DNA from: Pseudomonas sp. MWU15-20650
GTDB lineage: Bacteria; Pseudomonadota; Gammaproteobacteria; Pseudomonadales; Pseudomonadaceae
DNA length: 64,000 bases
Assembly: GCF_023242475.1 (NCBI RefSeq)
Contig: NZ_JALJFG010000028.1
Location: forward strand, 1-64,000
Reading direction: 5' to 3'
Made by a program: the position numbers and the translations under genes. This document shows positions 18,139 to 26,986 of the stretch, piece after piece. Under the pieces are notes generated by a model, which made no database searches, had not been told where the DNA came from, and saw only the letters and a list, made by a program, of their open reading frames with translations. Every line of letters starts with the position of its first letter. The stretch's first letter is position 1.

Positions 18139-18915
18139 TTAGTTGGAACTGCCGCTGGTTCGGGTGTAGTTGTAGCCAACCCCGATCGATTTGGTGAACG
18201 GGATCAGTTGGTTCAAGTAGGTATCCACCCCTTGGATGCGCTCGCCCACGTTGGATTTGGGTACGAACACCACATCACCTCGTTGCAAGGGCACTTGTTT
18301 GCGCCCGTTGGGGCCGGTCTTGAGGTATTGGCTGAAGTCGAGGAAGTAGGCGCGGTAGTTGCCTTGGGCATCTTCGCGCAACAACGCAACCATGCTGGCG
18401 TTGCCCGATGGGTTTACCCCGCCGGCGCCGACAATGGCTTGTTCCAGGGTGTTGGCCGTGGCGATTTGCACCGCCGTCGGGTTATTCACCGCACCGCCGA
18501 CGATCACCGAGTTGCCCGGTGCCTGGTTGATGTTCACCGTGACCCGTGGCTCGCGATACACCGGTGCGAGTTTGCTGCTCAGCTCGCTTGCCACCTCGGC
18601 CGGTGTGCGACGTGCCACCTGGATCGGCCCCAGGAACGGGTAGTTGATCTTGCCGTCGGTTTGCACCGTGTACAGCGTCAGCTCATAAATCGTGCTGACG
18701 TTGAACGCCGACAGGGTCGGCATCTCACCGGCATCGCGCACGATGCGCAACTGATCACCGACACGTATACGTTCCACGGCCGGTGGCAGTTGGGCCAGTT
18801 GGTCGAGGGCGCGTTTGCCTTCTGCGACGGTCTTGCCGTCAGGAGGGACGATGCGCGCGGGCGTATTGCAGGCGGCCAGGGCCATCATGGCCAGGACGAG
18901 CAGGGTTCGTTTCAT
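18139..18915 (-). CDS. pslD: PslD-like outer-membrane polysaccharide export lipoprotein (Wza family)
   Basis: A 258-residue lipoprotein. The start at ATG 18915 gives MKRTLLVLAMMALAAC, a short signal with the lipobox cysteine at position 16. AGGAAG lies nine bases upstream. Longer in-frame starts to 18954 would overlap pslC and bury the signal. The polysaccharide biosynthesis/export domain (PF02563) is visible in RVGDQLRIVRD and a SLBB-like segment in the second half (NSVIVGGAVNNPTAVQI). It should form the exit channel for Psl in the outer membrane, contacting PslE in the periplasm. Confidence 0.93.
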   Translation of the reverse strand: MKRTLLVLAMMALAACNTPARIVPPDGKTVAEGKRALDQLAQLPPAVERIRVGDQLRIVRDAGEMPTLSAFNVSTIYELTLYTVQTDGKINYPFLGPIQVARRTPAEVASELSSKLAPVYREPRVTVNINQAPGNSVIVGGAVNNPTAVQIATANTLEQAIVGAGGVNPSGNASMVALLREDAQGNYRAYFLDFSQYLKTGPNGRKQVPLQRGDVVFVPKSNVGERIQGVDTYLNQLIPFTKSIGVGYNYTRTSGSSN

Positions 18916-18944
18916 CAAGGGGGACTTCCTGTAGGTCATGATGC

Positions 18945-19856
18945 TCACCTCCAATAACCGGGGAACATGCTGATGCGCCGCTTGAGGGCGGGGGGGAGCC
19001 GGCGTTCCAGATGGCCCAGCCGGTAGCCGAACAACTTGAACGCGCTGCGCACCAGGACTTCAGGTACGCGGTGCAATGCACCGGCTGCGCGCAATGCCGC
19101 GAGTTCAGCCAGTACATAGCGTTTACCTTCACCGCCGGCATCGCCAAAGGCTTGGCGAATCCACGGTTCGCGACCGTAGAACACACCAATATCGAAGTAG
19201 CGGTGAAACTCATCCATGAGTCGGTAATCGTGGGAGTGGTACACCCGCGCCGTGGCGGCATAGCGCACGTTGTAGCCTTCGAGCAGCATGCGCGCCGCGA
19301 CGTAGGCGTCTTCGCTGCCGATCACATCGGCGGGGAAGCCACCCACGGCCTGCAAGGCGCTGCGCCGGTACACGCTAAACGAGTCGGAACTGAAACAGGT
19401 CTTGATCCCCAACTCGGGTGCGTCGGCCAGGCTCTTGCTGCGGCTCTGGGCCGGGTAATTGAAGTGGCGTGACTGGGCGCCCAGCACGCCGGCCCCCGGG
19501 TGTGGCAACTGCCGTCCATAGGCCACGCCATTGAGCGGGTCTTGCTGCAATTCGTCGAGCAGGTTGGCGAAGGTCTCGGGGCTTTCGGGAATCGCGTCCT
19601 GGGTCATGACGATCAGCGCGTCGCCGCTCACCTGTTCGCTGGCCCAGCGCCGAGTGCCACCGTGGTTGAAGTCGCGAGCGTCGATGACCTCGACCCGCGC
19701 GCCGAATTCGCGAAAGCGCGCCACGGTGTCATCGCTGGATGCGCTGTCGACCACCAGTGTCTCGTCCGGTTGCAAGGTTTGCATTTTCAGTGCGGGCAGC
19801 AGCCGCGCCAGGTGGCTGGACGCGTTGCGGGTCGGGATGATCAGCGAGCAGCGCAT
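18945..19856 (-). CDS. pslC: PslC-like family 2 glycosyltransferase
   Basis: A 303-residue GT-A glycosyltransferase (family 2, rhamnosyltransferase-like). The N-terminal SLIIPTRNASSHLARLLPAL and the VVDSASSDDT segment with its acidic donor-binding motif are intact. A later IGSEDAYVAARML contains the ED pair used as catalytic base in the family. It transfers a sugar to the lipid-linked intermediate in the cytoplasm. It lies one base after pslB and 29 bases before the chosen pslD start. Confidence 0.92.
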   Translation of the reverse strand: MRCSLIIPTRNASSHLARLLPALKMQTLQPDETLVVDSASSDDTVARFREFGARVEVIDARDFNHGGTRRWASEQVSGDALIVMTQDAIPESPETFANLLDELQQDPLNGVAYGRQLPHPGAGVLGAQSRHFNYPAQSRSKSLADAPELGIKTCFSSDSFSVYRRSALQAVGGFPADVIGSEDAYVAARMLLEGYNVRYAATARVYHSHDYRLMDEFHRYFDIGVFYGREPWIRQAFGDAGGEGKRYVLAELAALRAAGALHRVPEVLVRSAFKLFGYRLGHLERRLPPALKRRISMFPGYWR

Positions 19857-19857
19857 A

Positions 19858-21318
19858 TTATGTTTTCACTTCTGCTGGGGCGCGCCCGTAGATGTCGTCA
19901 AACCGTACGATGTCGTCCTCGCCCAGGTACTCGCCGCTCTGCACCTCGATCATCACCAGGTCGATGATGCCCGGGTTGGTCAGGCGGTGTTTGTGCCCGG
20001 CCGGGATGTAGGTGGACTCGTTGGCGTTGATCAGGAATTCGCGATCGCCATTGGTAATCTGCGCGGCGCCGCTGACCACCACCCAGTGTTCGCTGCGGTG
20101 GTGGTGCATTTGCAGTGACAACGACGCCTGGGGCTTGACCACAATGCGCTTGATCTTGAACCGGCTGCTTTCTTCCAGCACGGTGTAAGTGCCCCACGGC
20201 CGGGTGACGGTACGGTGCAGGCTGAAGGCCGGATGGTTCTGGCGCTTGAGCTCGGCGACGATGTAGCGCACGTCCTGGCTGCGGTTGGCATCGGCGATCA
20301 GCAGAGCGTCGGGGGTGTCGACGATGATCAGGTCGTGCACGCCGACGGCGCCGAGTACGCGCTTGGGCGAGTCGATGTAGCAGTTGTGCACATCATGCAA
20401 GATCGCTTCGCCATTGATCTGGTTGCCATGGGCGTCGCTGGGCGTGAGTTGGCGCAAGGCTTCCCAGGAGCCGATATCACTCCAGCCGATGTCGCAGGGC
20501 ACCACGGCCACTTGCTTGGATTTTTCCATCAGCGCCACGTCGATGGAAATGTCCGGCGCGGTGCCGAAGCTGTCGGCGTTCAGCTCACGCTGGCGCGAGG
20601 TCTTATTTTGCAGGCTCTGGCTGTGTTCCAGCGCTGCCTTGGCTGCCACCAGCACGTCGGGGGCGTAGGTCGCCAGTTCGCTCACCAGGGTGCCGGCCTT
20701 GAAGCAGAACATGCCGGCGTTCCACAGGTGCTTGCCACCGTCGAGGTAGCCTTGTGCGGTGGCCAGGTCCGGTTTTTCGACAAAGCGCCTGACCCGGTTG
20801 CCCTGGCGCAAGGCGTCGCCCTTTTCGATGTAGCCGAAGCCGGTTTCCGGGTGGTCGGGTTGAATGCCGAACGTCACCAGGTAGCCGGCTTCGGCGAGGT
20901 CGCGGGCCTGGCTCACGGCGTTGGCGAATGCGCTTTCATCGAGGATCAAATGGTCGGCAGGCATCACCAGCAATTGGGCGTCGTCACCGAAATGTTCCTG
21001 CACATGCAAGGCCGCCACCGCGATCGCTGCGGCGGTATTGCGTCCGAACGGTTCCAGTAGCAGGTCGAGGGGCAGGTGAGCCTTGTTGACCAGGCGGTAG
21101 TCATCCAGGGTGCGAAACAGCAGGTCGCGGTTGGTCACCGTCAGCACGCTTTCCACGCCAGGCAGCTTGGCGGCCCGCTGGAAGGTTTTTTGCAGCAGGC
21201 TCTGGCCGTCACGCATGCGCATGAAGGGCTTGGGCATATTCTGCCGGGACACCGGCCATAACCGTGTGCCCGAACCACCGGAAATAATGCAGGGAATTAA
21301 TCCGTTGAGGGTGTTCAT
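19858..21318 (-). CDS. pslB: PslB: mannose-1-phosphate guanylyltransferase / mannose-6-phosphate isomerase
   Basis: A 486-residue bifunctional enzyme that supplies GDP-mannose. The N-terminal nucleotidyltransferase domain (about 1-290) has the G-G-S-G-T-R-L-W-P loop, VEKP and the WSDIGSW motif. The C-terminal type II phosphomannose isomerase cupin (about 330-486) has the PWGTYTVLEE and metal-binding QMHHHRSEHW motifs. ATG 21318 overlaps the pslA stop in TGATG. Alginate loci encode the same enzyme type (AlgA), but the psl context makes this PslB. Confidence 0.95.
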   Translation of the reverse strand: MNTLNGLIPCIISGGSGTRLWPVSRQNMPKPFMRMRDGQSLLQKTFQRAAKLPGVESVLTVTNRDLLFRTLDDYRLVNKAHLPLDLLLEPFGRNTAAAIAVAALHVQEHFGDDAQLLVMPADHLILDESAFANAVSQARDLAEAGYLVTFGIQPDHPETGFGYIEKGDALRQGNRVRRFVEKPDLATAQGYLDGGKHLWNAGMFCFKAGTLVSELATYAPDVLVAAKAALEHSQSLQNKTSRQRELNADSFGTAPDISIDVALMEKSKQVAVVPCDIGWSDIGSWEALRQLTPSDAHGNQINGEAILHDVHNCYIDSPKRVLGAVGVHDLIIVDTPDALLIADANRSQDVRYIVAELKRQNHPAFSLHRTVTRPWGTYTVLEESSRFKIKRIVVKPQASLSLQMHHHRSEHWVVVSGAAQITNGDREFLINANESTYIPAGHKHRLTNPGIIDLVMIEVQSGEYLGEDDIVRFDDIYGRAPAEVKT

Positions 21319-22757
21319 CAATAGACTTCCTTGGTGGAAAGGACGGCCGGGATCGTCATGAAGACGATGTACAAGTCAAACCACACCGACCATTTGGAGA
21401 TGTACTCCAGGTCGTACTCGACGCGTTTCTGGATCTTGAACAAAGTATCGGTTTCACCCCGGTAGCCGTTGATCTGCGCCCAGCCGGTGATGCCCGGCTT
21501 GACCCGATGCCGCGAGCTGTACTCGCTCACGGCCACTTCAAAGGGAATGCCCGCCGCCTTCGTGGCCGTGGCATGCGGGCGCGGGCCGACCATCGACATG
21601 TTGCCCAGCAGCACGTTGAACAACTGCGGTAGCTCGTCGATGCTGGTCTTGCGAATGATGCGCCCCACACGGGTGATGCGCGGGTCTTGCCGGGTGGTTT
21701 GTTGCTCGGCGGTGAAGTCACTCTGGTCAGTGAACATCGAGCGGAACTTGAACACACGAATCTCGTTGTCGTTGTAGCCGTAACGATTCTGGCGAAACAG
21801 CACCGGCCCCTTGGAATCGAGCTTGATCGCAATCGCGGTCAACAGCATCACCGGGGACAGCACCACGAGCGTGATGCTCGCCAGCAGCAAGTCTTCGCAG
21901 CGCTTGATGAAGGGCGACCAGCCACGCAGCGGCAACTGCGAGGTGTTGAACATCAAGATGCCGCCCACGTCGGTAATGCGGCTATGGCCGTAGCGCAGGG
22001 CGGCCATGTCGGGCACCAGCATTACGTTCACTGACATCTGCCGCAGGCGGTTGACCAGCCCGTGGATACGTTGTTCGGCAGCCCAGGGCAGGCAGATCAT
22101 GACCTGGTTGACCTGCTCGGCGCGGATCAGCTTTTCCAGGTCACGGGTGTTGCCCAGCAAGGGCAGGTTGCTCAATTCCTTGGGAATGCGCTCGGTGCGG
22201 TCGTCGATAAAGCCGATCAGGCCGGAACGGATATCGCCATTGCGTTGCAGGTGGTCGGCGACATGCACGGCGGTGTCGGTGAAGCCCAGGATCACGGTGC
22301 GTTGCAGGTATTTGCCTTTGCGCATCAGGTGGCGGTACAGGCGCAGCATGACCAGGCGCTCCAGGCAGAACAGCCCGAGGCTGGCGAAGTACCACGCCAC
22401 CAGGTTGCGCGGGCTCAGCAGCGGGAACATCTGCAGGATCTGGTACATGAACAGCAGGATGCAGAATGCCGCGGACCAGGCCACGATATTGGCCCGCAGG
22501 CGCAGGCGATTGCTGAACAAATCTTCAGAGTAGGTGCCCAGGGCCTGGAACAGAATAATGGTCAGGATCGCGAAAAACAGCAGCAAGCCGAGGAGGTGAG
22601 GACGCAGCTCGGGGTCCATTGGGTCGAGAACAAATATCAGCACCAGCGGCGGCAGGATGGCGGTCACGCCGTGGACCAATTTGACGAAAACAACAAAAAA
22701 CTCAACAAAACCTGCACGGGTCAGAAACAAGCTAACGACTGACGACTTCTCTCGCAT
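21318..22757 (-). CDS. pslA: PslA: undecaprenyl-phosphate glucose phosphotransferase
   Basis: The initiating sugar-phosphate transferase, about 479 residues from ATG 22757 (MREKSSVVSLF). An ATG at 22772 would add five residues, but GAGGG sits eight bases before 22757. Four N-terminal transmembrane helices (about 10-130) precede a CoA-binding-like Rossmann domain (VILGFTDTAVHVADHL). A further membrane segment leads to the catalytic bacterial sugar transferase domain (PF02397), with KFRSM, DELPQL and the VKPGITGWAQINGYRG motif. It loads a hexose-1-phosphate, probably glucose, onto undecaprenyl phosphate. It is the first gene of the operon. Confidence 0.95.
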   Translation of the reverse strand: MREKSSVVSLFLTRAGFVEFFVVFVKLVHGVTAILPPLVLIFVLDPMDPELRPHLLGLLLFFAILTIILFQALGTYSEDLFSNRLRLRANIVAWSAAFCILLFMYQILQMFPLLSPRNLVAWYFASLGLFCLERLVMLRLYRHLMRKGKYLQRTVILGFTDTAVHVADHLQRNGDIRSGLIGFIDDRTERIPKELSNLPLLGNTRDLEKLIRAEQVNQVMICLPWAAEQRIHGLVNRLRQMSVNVMLVPDMAALRYGHSRITDVGGILMFNTSQLPLRGWSPFIKRCEDLLLASITLVVLSPVMLLTAIAIKLDSKGPVLFRQNRYGYNDNEIRVFKFRSMFTDQSDFTAEQQTTRQDPRITRVGRIIRKTSIDELPQLFNVLLGNMSMVGPRPHATATKAAGIPFEVAVSEYSSRHRVKPGITGWAQINGYRGETDTLFKIQKRVEYDLEYISKWSVWFDLYIVFMTIPAVLSTKEVY

Positions 22758-23217
22758 ACAAATATCCCTCATTGCACACCAGACGCAGGCGGTTGCGAGC
22801 TACTCTGGGTAAAGCGCAACTATTCGTTCAAATGGGGCGATCCAAATGAAGGAGTTTTGCGGGGGCAGTGGCTAAAGGAGCTTTCCTTTTACTGGCTTAG
22901 TCAATAATTTGACCGGAATGCGAAGAGAGTATCATAGACACGCTAATTAGTCTTTTATGTGTCATTTTGTTGACTTTCCTTGTGCGGGTACTCGATCTCG
23001 GTGAGTGATTTTGAGTGTAGGAACAAATGTGAGAATTTTCCTGTTTGACGGGAAAACCTTTTGAAGGGCGATGGCGAGAGGGGAAAAGAGGCGTCTTTGA
23101 GTCTCGAAAGGGCCCGCAAGCCCTTTAAAACCGCCCCCAGCGCGCGCTCTAGTTCCGGTGGCTTGTAGAAGGGAGTACGTGCAGCGGCGGCTGCACCGTC
23201 AAACTATTGGAGCGTCA
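22758..23217 (-). promoter_or_regulatory. psl operon upstream region (no gene)
   Basis: This 460-base gap separates pslA from inhA, both on the minus strand, and must hold the psl promoter. It is more AT-rich than the genes, particularly at 22905-23060. The mRNA leader would contain an AAAGGA/TCCTTT hairpin near 22874-22889. It also contains AGGGAT (an ANGGAN-type RsmA/RsmE target) overlapping the pslA Shine-Dalgarno. I could not place a confident -35/-10 pair or transcription-factor site. Confidence 0.55.
23108..23127. terminator. hairpin downstream of inhA, possible terminator
   Basis: AAAGGGC and GCCCTTT form a 7-bp stem around a six-base loop about 90 bases past the inhA stop. There is no good U-run on the minus strand. 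It could end inhA transcription before the psl promoter, but this is weak evidence. Confidence 0.4.
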
Positions 23218-23898
23218 TCAGCCTAACCGCGCCGCCGCCCGCGCCACGATCTCACCCCGTATGCGGCGTGACTCCGCCGTGCGCTTGTGGGCTTCTTCCA
23301 GTACATGGGCAGGCGCGGTATCAGGGCTGCCCGAGTCAAACGGCGGCGCGGGTGCGTATTCGATCTGCAACTGCACGTGTTGCGCGACGGCCTCGCCGTA
23401 CAGCTCCGCCGCCAGCGTCAGGGCGAAGTCGATCCCGGCGGTGATGCCACCCCCGGTGAACAGGTTGCCGTCCCGTACTACGCGCGCTTGCACCGGGATT
23501 GCGCCGAGCGGGGCGAGCAGGTCGTGGTACGCCCAGTGCGTGGTCGCCTTGCGACCGCGCAGCAAACCGGCCGCACCGAGTACCAGTGAGCCGGTGCACA
23601 CCGAGGTCACGTAGCGTGCGGTCTGGGCCTGTGTCTTGAGAAAGCCCAGGGTTTGCGGGTCTTCCATCAACGCACCGACGCCGGCACCGCCCGGCACACA
23701 TATCACGTCGAGCTGCGGGCAATCGGCATAGGTCATGGTCGGGGTGAACACCAAGCCAGTACTCGACGTGATTGGCGCCAGGTCTTTCCACACCAGGTGC
23801 ATCTGCACGTCCGGCAGCGAGCCCAGCACGTCATAGGGGCCGGTAAGGTCCAGTTGCTGGATACCGGGGAACAACAGGAAGCCGATCTGCAAGGTCAT
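23218..23898 (-). CDS. inhA: isonitrile hydratase-like DJ-1/PfpI family protein
   Basis: A 226-residue DJ-1/PfpI-superfamily protein. The nucleophile elbow SVCTGSLVLGAAGLL places a cysteine at residue 101, the position of the catalytic cysteine in Pseudomonas isonitrile hydratase InhA. The following KATTHW and the N-terminal QLDLTGP with D17 also match that subgroup. InhA hydrates isonitriles to N-substituted formamides. The physiological substrate in this strain is unknown. It is divergent from an AraC/GlxA regulator that shares the DJ-1 fold and is the likely controller. Confidence 0.82.
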   Translation of the reverse strand: MTLQIGFLLFPGIQQLDLTGPYDVLGSLPDVQMHLVWKDLAPITSSTGLVFTPTMTYADCPQLDVICVPGGAGVGALMEDPQTLGFLKTQAQTARYVTSVCTGSLVLGAAGLLRGRKATTHWAYHDLLAPLGAIPVQARVVRDGNLFTGGGITAGIDFALTLAAELYGEAVAQHVQLQIEYAPAPPFDSGSPDTAPAHVLEEAHKRTAESRRIRGEIVARAAARLG

Positions 23899-23988
23899 GG
23901 ATGAAGTGCCTATAAAGAGGTGGACGGCTTCACTCTAGAGGCCTAGCCTTTGGCGAATACGCCATTGAACCCACAAATCACGCCAATC

Positions 23989-24957
23989 ATGACCCGAATC
24001 GTTCATGTACTCGCTTTTGATAACGCACAGGTGCTCGATGTGACCGGGCCGTTGCAGGTGTTCGCTTCGGCCAATGACCTGGCCCGCCAGCGTGGCTTGC
24101 CGTTGCCCTATGCCGTCAGCGTGATCGCCGGCCCACCGGGGCCGGTGATGACCTCCGCCGGCCTGGCGCTGGTGGCTGAGCCGTTGCCTGCGCTCGATAC
24201 ACCGTGCGATACCCTGGTGGTCGCCGGTGGCTGGGGCGTGTACGGTGCCGCCGAAGATCCCGCGCTGGTGGAGTGGGTCCGCGAAAAGTCCCGGCACACC
24301 CGGCGCATGGCCTCGGTGTGCACCGGAGCTTTTTTGCTGGCCGCCAGCGGCCTGCTCGACGGCTGCCGCGTGGCTACCCACTGGACACGCTGCGAAGAAC
24401 TGGCGCGTAGGTTTCCGGCGCTGACGGTGGAGGCCAATCCGATCTTTATCCAGCAAGGCGCGGTGTGGACGTCGGCCGGCGTAACCGCCGGCATCGACCT
24501 GTGCCTGGCCCTGGTGGAAGAAGATCTGGGCCGCGCCGTGGCCCTGGACGTGGCGCGGCATTTGGTGGTGTTTCTCAAGCGCCCTGGCGGTCAGTCGCAA
24601 TTTAGCGTGACGTTGTCCCTGCAAAAGAGCGACAGCCGTTTTGCCGAATTGCATGCCTGGATCGCCGAACACCTGACGCTGGAGTTAACTATTGCGACCC
24701 TGGCGGCTCAGGCCGGCATGAGCGAGCGCAGCTTTGTTCGGCACTACCGCACCGAGACCGGCCAGACCCCGGCGCGGGCGGTCGAACTGATCCGCGTCGA
24801 AACCGCACGACGGCAGTTGGCCGATAGTGCGACGTCGATCAAACGCATCGCCCTGCAGTGCGGTTTTGGTTGTGAAGAGACCTTGCGCCGCAGTTTTTTA
24901 CGCGTCCTGTCGGTGACGCCCCAGGCTTATCGCGAACGTTTTTCACCGATGGCCTAG
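23989..24957 (+). CDS. GlxA-type AraC-family transcriptional regulator (DJ-1 domain + HTH)
   Basis: A 322-residue regulator. Residues 1-180 form a DJ-1/PfpI-like sensor domain with a cysteine elbow (SVCTGAFLLAASGLL). The C-terminal 100 residues are the double helix-turn-helix AraC DNA-binding domain, including the MSERSFVRHYRTETGQTPA and LRRSFLRVLSVTPQAYRERF helices. ATG 23989 is chosen because the family start is at this methionine. There is no clear ribosome-binding site. It is divergent from inhA across about 90 bases, so it probably regulates inhA and itself. The ligand is not known. Confidence 0.88.
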   Translation: MTRIVHVLAFDNAQVLDVTGPLQVFASANDLARQRGLPLPYAVSVIAGPPGPVMTSAGLALVAEPLPALDTPCDTLVVAGGWGVYGAAEDPALVEWVREKSRHTRRMASVCTGAFLLAASGLLDGCRVATHWTRCEELARRFPALTVEANPIFIQQGAVWTSAGVTAGIDLCLALVEEDLGRAVALDVARHLVVFLKRPGGQSQFSVTLSLQKSDSRFAELHAWIAEHLTLELTIATLAAQAGMSERSFVRHYRTETGQTPARAVELIRVETARRQLADSATSIKRIALQCGFGCEETLRRSFLRVLSVTPQAYRERFSPMA

Positions 24958-24964
24958 CCCCAAT

Positions 24965-25061
24965 GCCAGTCAGTTAAGGGTGAACGCTGTATTTGTGGCG
25001 AGGGAGCAAGCACCCTCGCCACAGGTTACTTTCTAGCCTTTCTCCTTCTTAACTGACTGGC
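24965..25061. repeat. REP-like hairpin nested in a 14-bp inverted repeat
   Basis: An inner hairpin at 24994-25023 has a perfect 11-bp stem (TGTGGCGAGGG / CCCTCGCCACA) and an AGCAAGCA loop, the form of fluorescens-group REP sequences. It is enclosed by a perfect 14-bp inverted repeat, GCCAGTCAGTTAAG at 24965-24978 and its complement at 25048-25061. The element fills most of the gap between the convergent glxA-type regulator and GH15 gene. It may act as a bidirectional terminator or be a MITE-like insertion. Confidence 0.75.
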
Positions 25062-25159
25062 TGTTAGGGCTTGTCCCACGTAGCGCCCCCAAAGAAGGAC
25101 GAATGCGGTGTAGCAGATACTCCATCGTTGACTCCTATAGGTTGGCGCGGTTCAGCGTC

Positions 25160-26986
25160 TCACGGTTGCCACACCGTCTTCTCGCCGCTGAGCTTACGGT
25201 CCAGAAATGTCGCCGCACTGATCAGCGCCAAATGGCTCAACGCCTGGGGGGTATTGCCCAGATGATGTGCCTGGCTGTCGAACTCCTCGGCATACAGCCC
25301 GAGTGGGTTGGCGTACCGCAGCAGTTGTTCGAATTCCAGATGGGCTTTTTCGACTTGGCCTGCGCGAGCCAGGCATTCGACGTACCAGAACGAGCAGGCG
25401 GCAAAAGCACCTTCTGTGCCTTGCAGCCCATCGATCTGGCTGTCGTCGTTGCGGTAGCGATAGACCATGCCATCGCGGACCAGGCTTTTCTGGATCGCCT
25501 CCAGCGTCGACAACCAACGTGGGTCAGTGGCTGCGACGAAGCGCACCAGCGGCATCAGCAGCATCGAACCGTCGAGGGCAGTGCTGCCGATATGCTGCAC
25601 GAAATGCCCGCGCTCTTCGTTCCAGAAGTTGCTCCAGATATCGGCATGAATGGCCTGGCGTGTTTCGTCCCAACGGGCGAACGGGGCGGGCAGTGAGCGC
25701 TTGGAGGCCAATCGAATCGCACGGTCCAGCGCCACCCAGCACATCAGGCGAGAATGCAGGAAGTGATGTTGTTCGCCGCGCATCTCCCAGATACCAACGT
25801 CTTTGCGGTTCCAGATTTCACACACTTGGTCGGCCACTTCCACCGTGTGTTTCCAGCCCTCATGGGAGATGGCTTCACCATATTTGTTGACGAGGTAAAC
25901 CGCGTCCATCAGCTCGCCGTAGATATCCAGCTGGATCTGGTCGAACGCCTCATTGCCCACCCGGACCGGTTTGGCGCCGCCATGGCCGCTCAAATGGTCC
26001 AGAGTGGTCTCCGGCAGTTGTTGGCGGCCGTCGATGCCATACAGGATGTTGAGCTTGGTCGGCAGGCCGCAGCCATCACTGACCCGGCCCTTGAGCCAGC
26101 GCATGTAGCTGTTGGCTTCGTCAACAAAGCCTAGGCGCATGAACGCGTAGACGGTGAACGAGGCGTCGCGGATCCAGGTGTAGCGGTAGTCCCAGTTACG
26201 TTCGCCAGCGGGTGTCTCGGGCAGGCCGAAAGTGGCGGCAGCGATGATTGCGCCGTGTTTGCGCGAGGTCAAAAGCTTCAGCGCCAGGGCCGAGCGGTTG
26301 ACCATTTCACGCCAGCGCCCTCGGTAATTCGATTGCGCGATCCAGCCGCGCCAGAACGTCAAGGTGCGTTCCAGGTACAGGTCGGTGCAGTCATTGATCA
26401 CGCGCGGGTCATCCTCGCCACCGAGGACGAATTCGGCGCTTTCGTCCTGGACCAGGGTGAAGCTGGCCACTGCCGTATCTTTTTCCAGGGTCAACGGGTG
26501 GCTGCCAACCAGGCGCAAGCCGGGCTGGCCGTCGGCGGTGAATCGCACGCCGGCATCGTCGGCCGTGGCGTGCGTGGTGGCCCGGGCGTAGTCATGGCGC
26601 ACGGCGCAGCGCAGCTGGAGCGTTGCCTGGCCGCTGACCACGCGTACCCGGCGAATCAGCAGCGGCAGCTCGTCGACGTCTTCGCTGACTGCAAGCAGGT
26701 CGGTGACTTCCACCACTGCCTTATCGCTCAGCCAGCGGGTTTGCAGCACGTTGGTGTCGGGTAGGTAGATTTGCTCGCGGCGAGCATCGGGCAGCACGGG
26801 CTTGAGTTGGAAAACGCCCGCGTCGGGTGTATCGAGCAGGGAGCAGAAGATCGATGGGCTATCGAATTCCGGCCAGCAAAAAAAGTCGATGCTGCCTTGG
26901 TCGTTCACCAGTGCCGCACTGCGCATATCGCCGATGATGCCGTGGGCATCAATGGCACTTTGCGGTTCGTTATCGAAATCAACCAT
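25160..26986 (-). CDS. glycoside hydrolase family 15 protein (glucoamylase/trehalase-like)
   Basis: A 608-residue cytoplasmic GH15 protein (PF00723). A beta-sandwich N-terminal part (about 1-220) includes the family start IGDMRSAALVNDQGSIDFFC. An (alpha/alpha)6 barrel follows with the signature WDYRYTWIRDASFTVYAF. Proteins of this group hydrolyse alpha-glucosides; some are trehalases. No signal peptide is present. ATG 26986 overlaps the upstream SDR gene by eight bases (ATGGTTGA), so the two are coupled. GTG 26992 is an alternative start. The pairing suggests that released glucose is oxidised by the SDR, which is inference. Confidence 0.88.
   Translation of the reverse strand: MVDFDNEPQSAIDAHGIIGDMRSAALVNDQGSIDFFCWPEFDSPSIFCSLLDTPDAGVFQLKPVLPDARREQIYLPDTNVLQTRWLSDKAVVEVTDLLAVSEDVDELPLLIRRVRVVSGQATLQLRCAVRHDYARATTHATADDAGVRFTADGQPGLRLVGSHPLTLEKDTAVASFTLVQDESAEFVLGGEDDPRVINDCTDLYLERTLTFWRGWIAQSNYRGRWREMVNRSALALKLLTSRKHGAIIAAATFGLPETPAGERNWDYRYTWIRDASFTVYAFMRLGFVDEANSYMRWLKGRVSDGCGLPTKLNILYGIDGRQQLPETTLDHLSGHGGAKPVRVGNEAFDQIQLDIYGELMDAVYLVNKYGEAISHEGWKHTVEVADQVCEIWNRKDVGIWEMRGEQHHFLHSRLMCWVALDRAIRLASKRSLPAPFARWDETRQAIHADIWSNFWNEERGHFVQHIGSTALDGSMLLMPLVRFVAATDPRWLSTLEAIQKSLVRDGMVYRYRNDDSQIDGLQGTEGAFAACSFWYVECLARAGQVEKAHLEFEQLLRYANPLGLYAEEFDSQAHHLGNTPQALSHLALISAATFLDRKLSGEKTVWQP

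Noticed and set aside
23100..23217. A small gene between the inhA stop and the hairpin
   Set aside because: No frame with a start, ribosome-binding site and plausible codon use was found.
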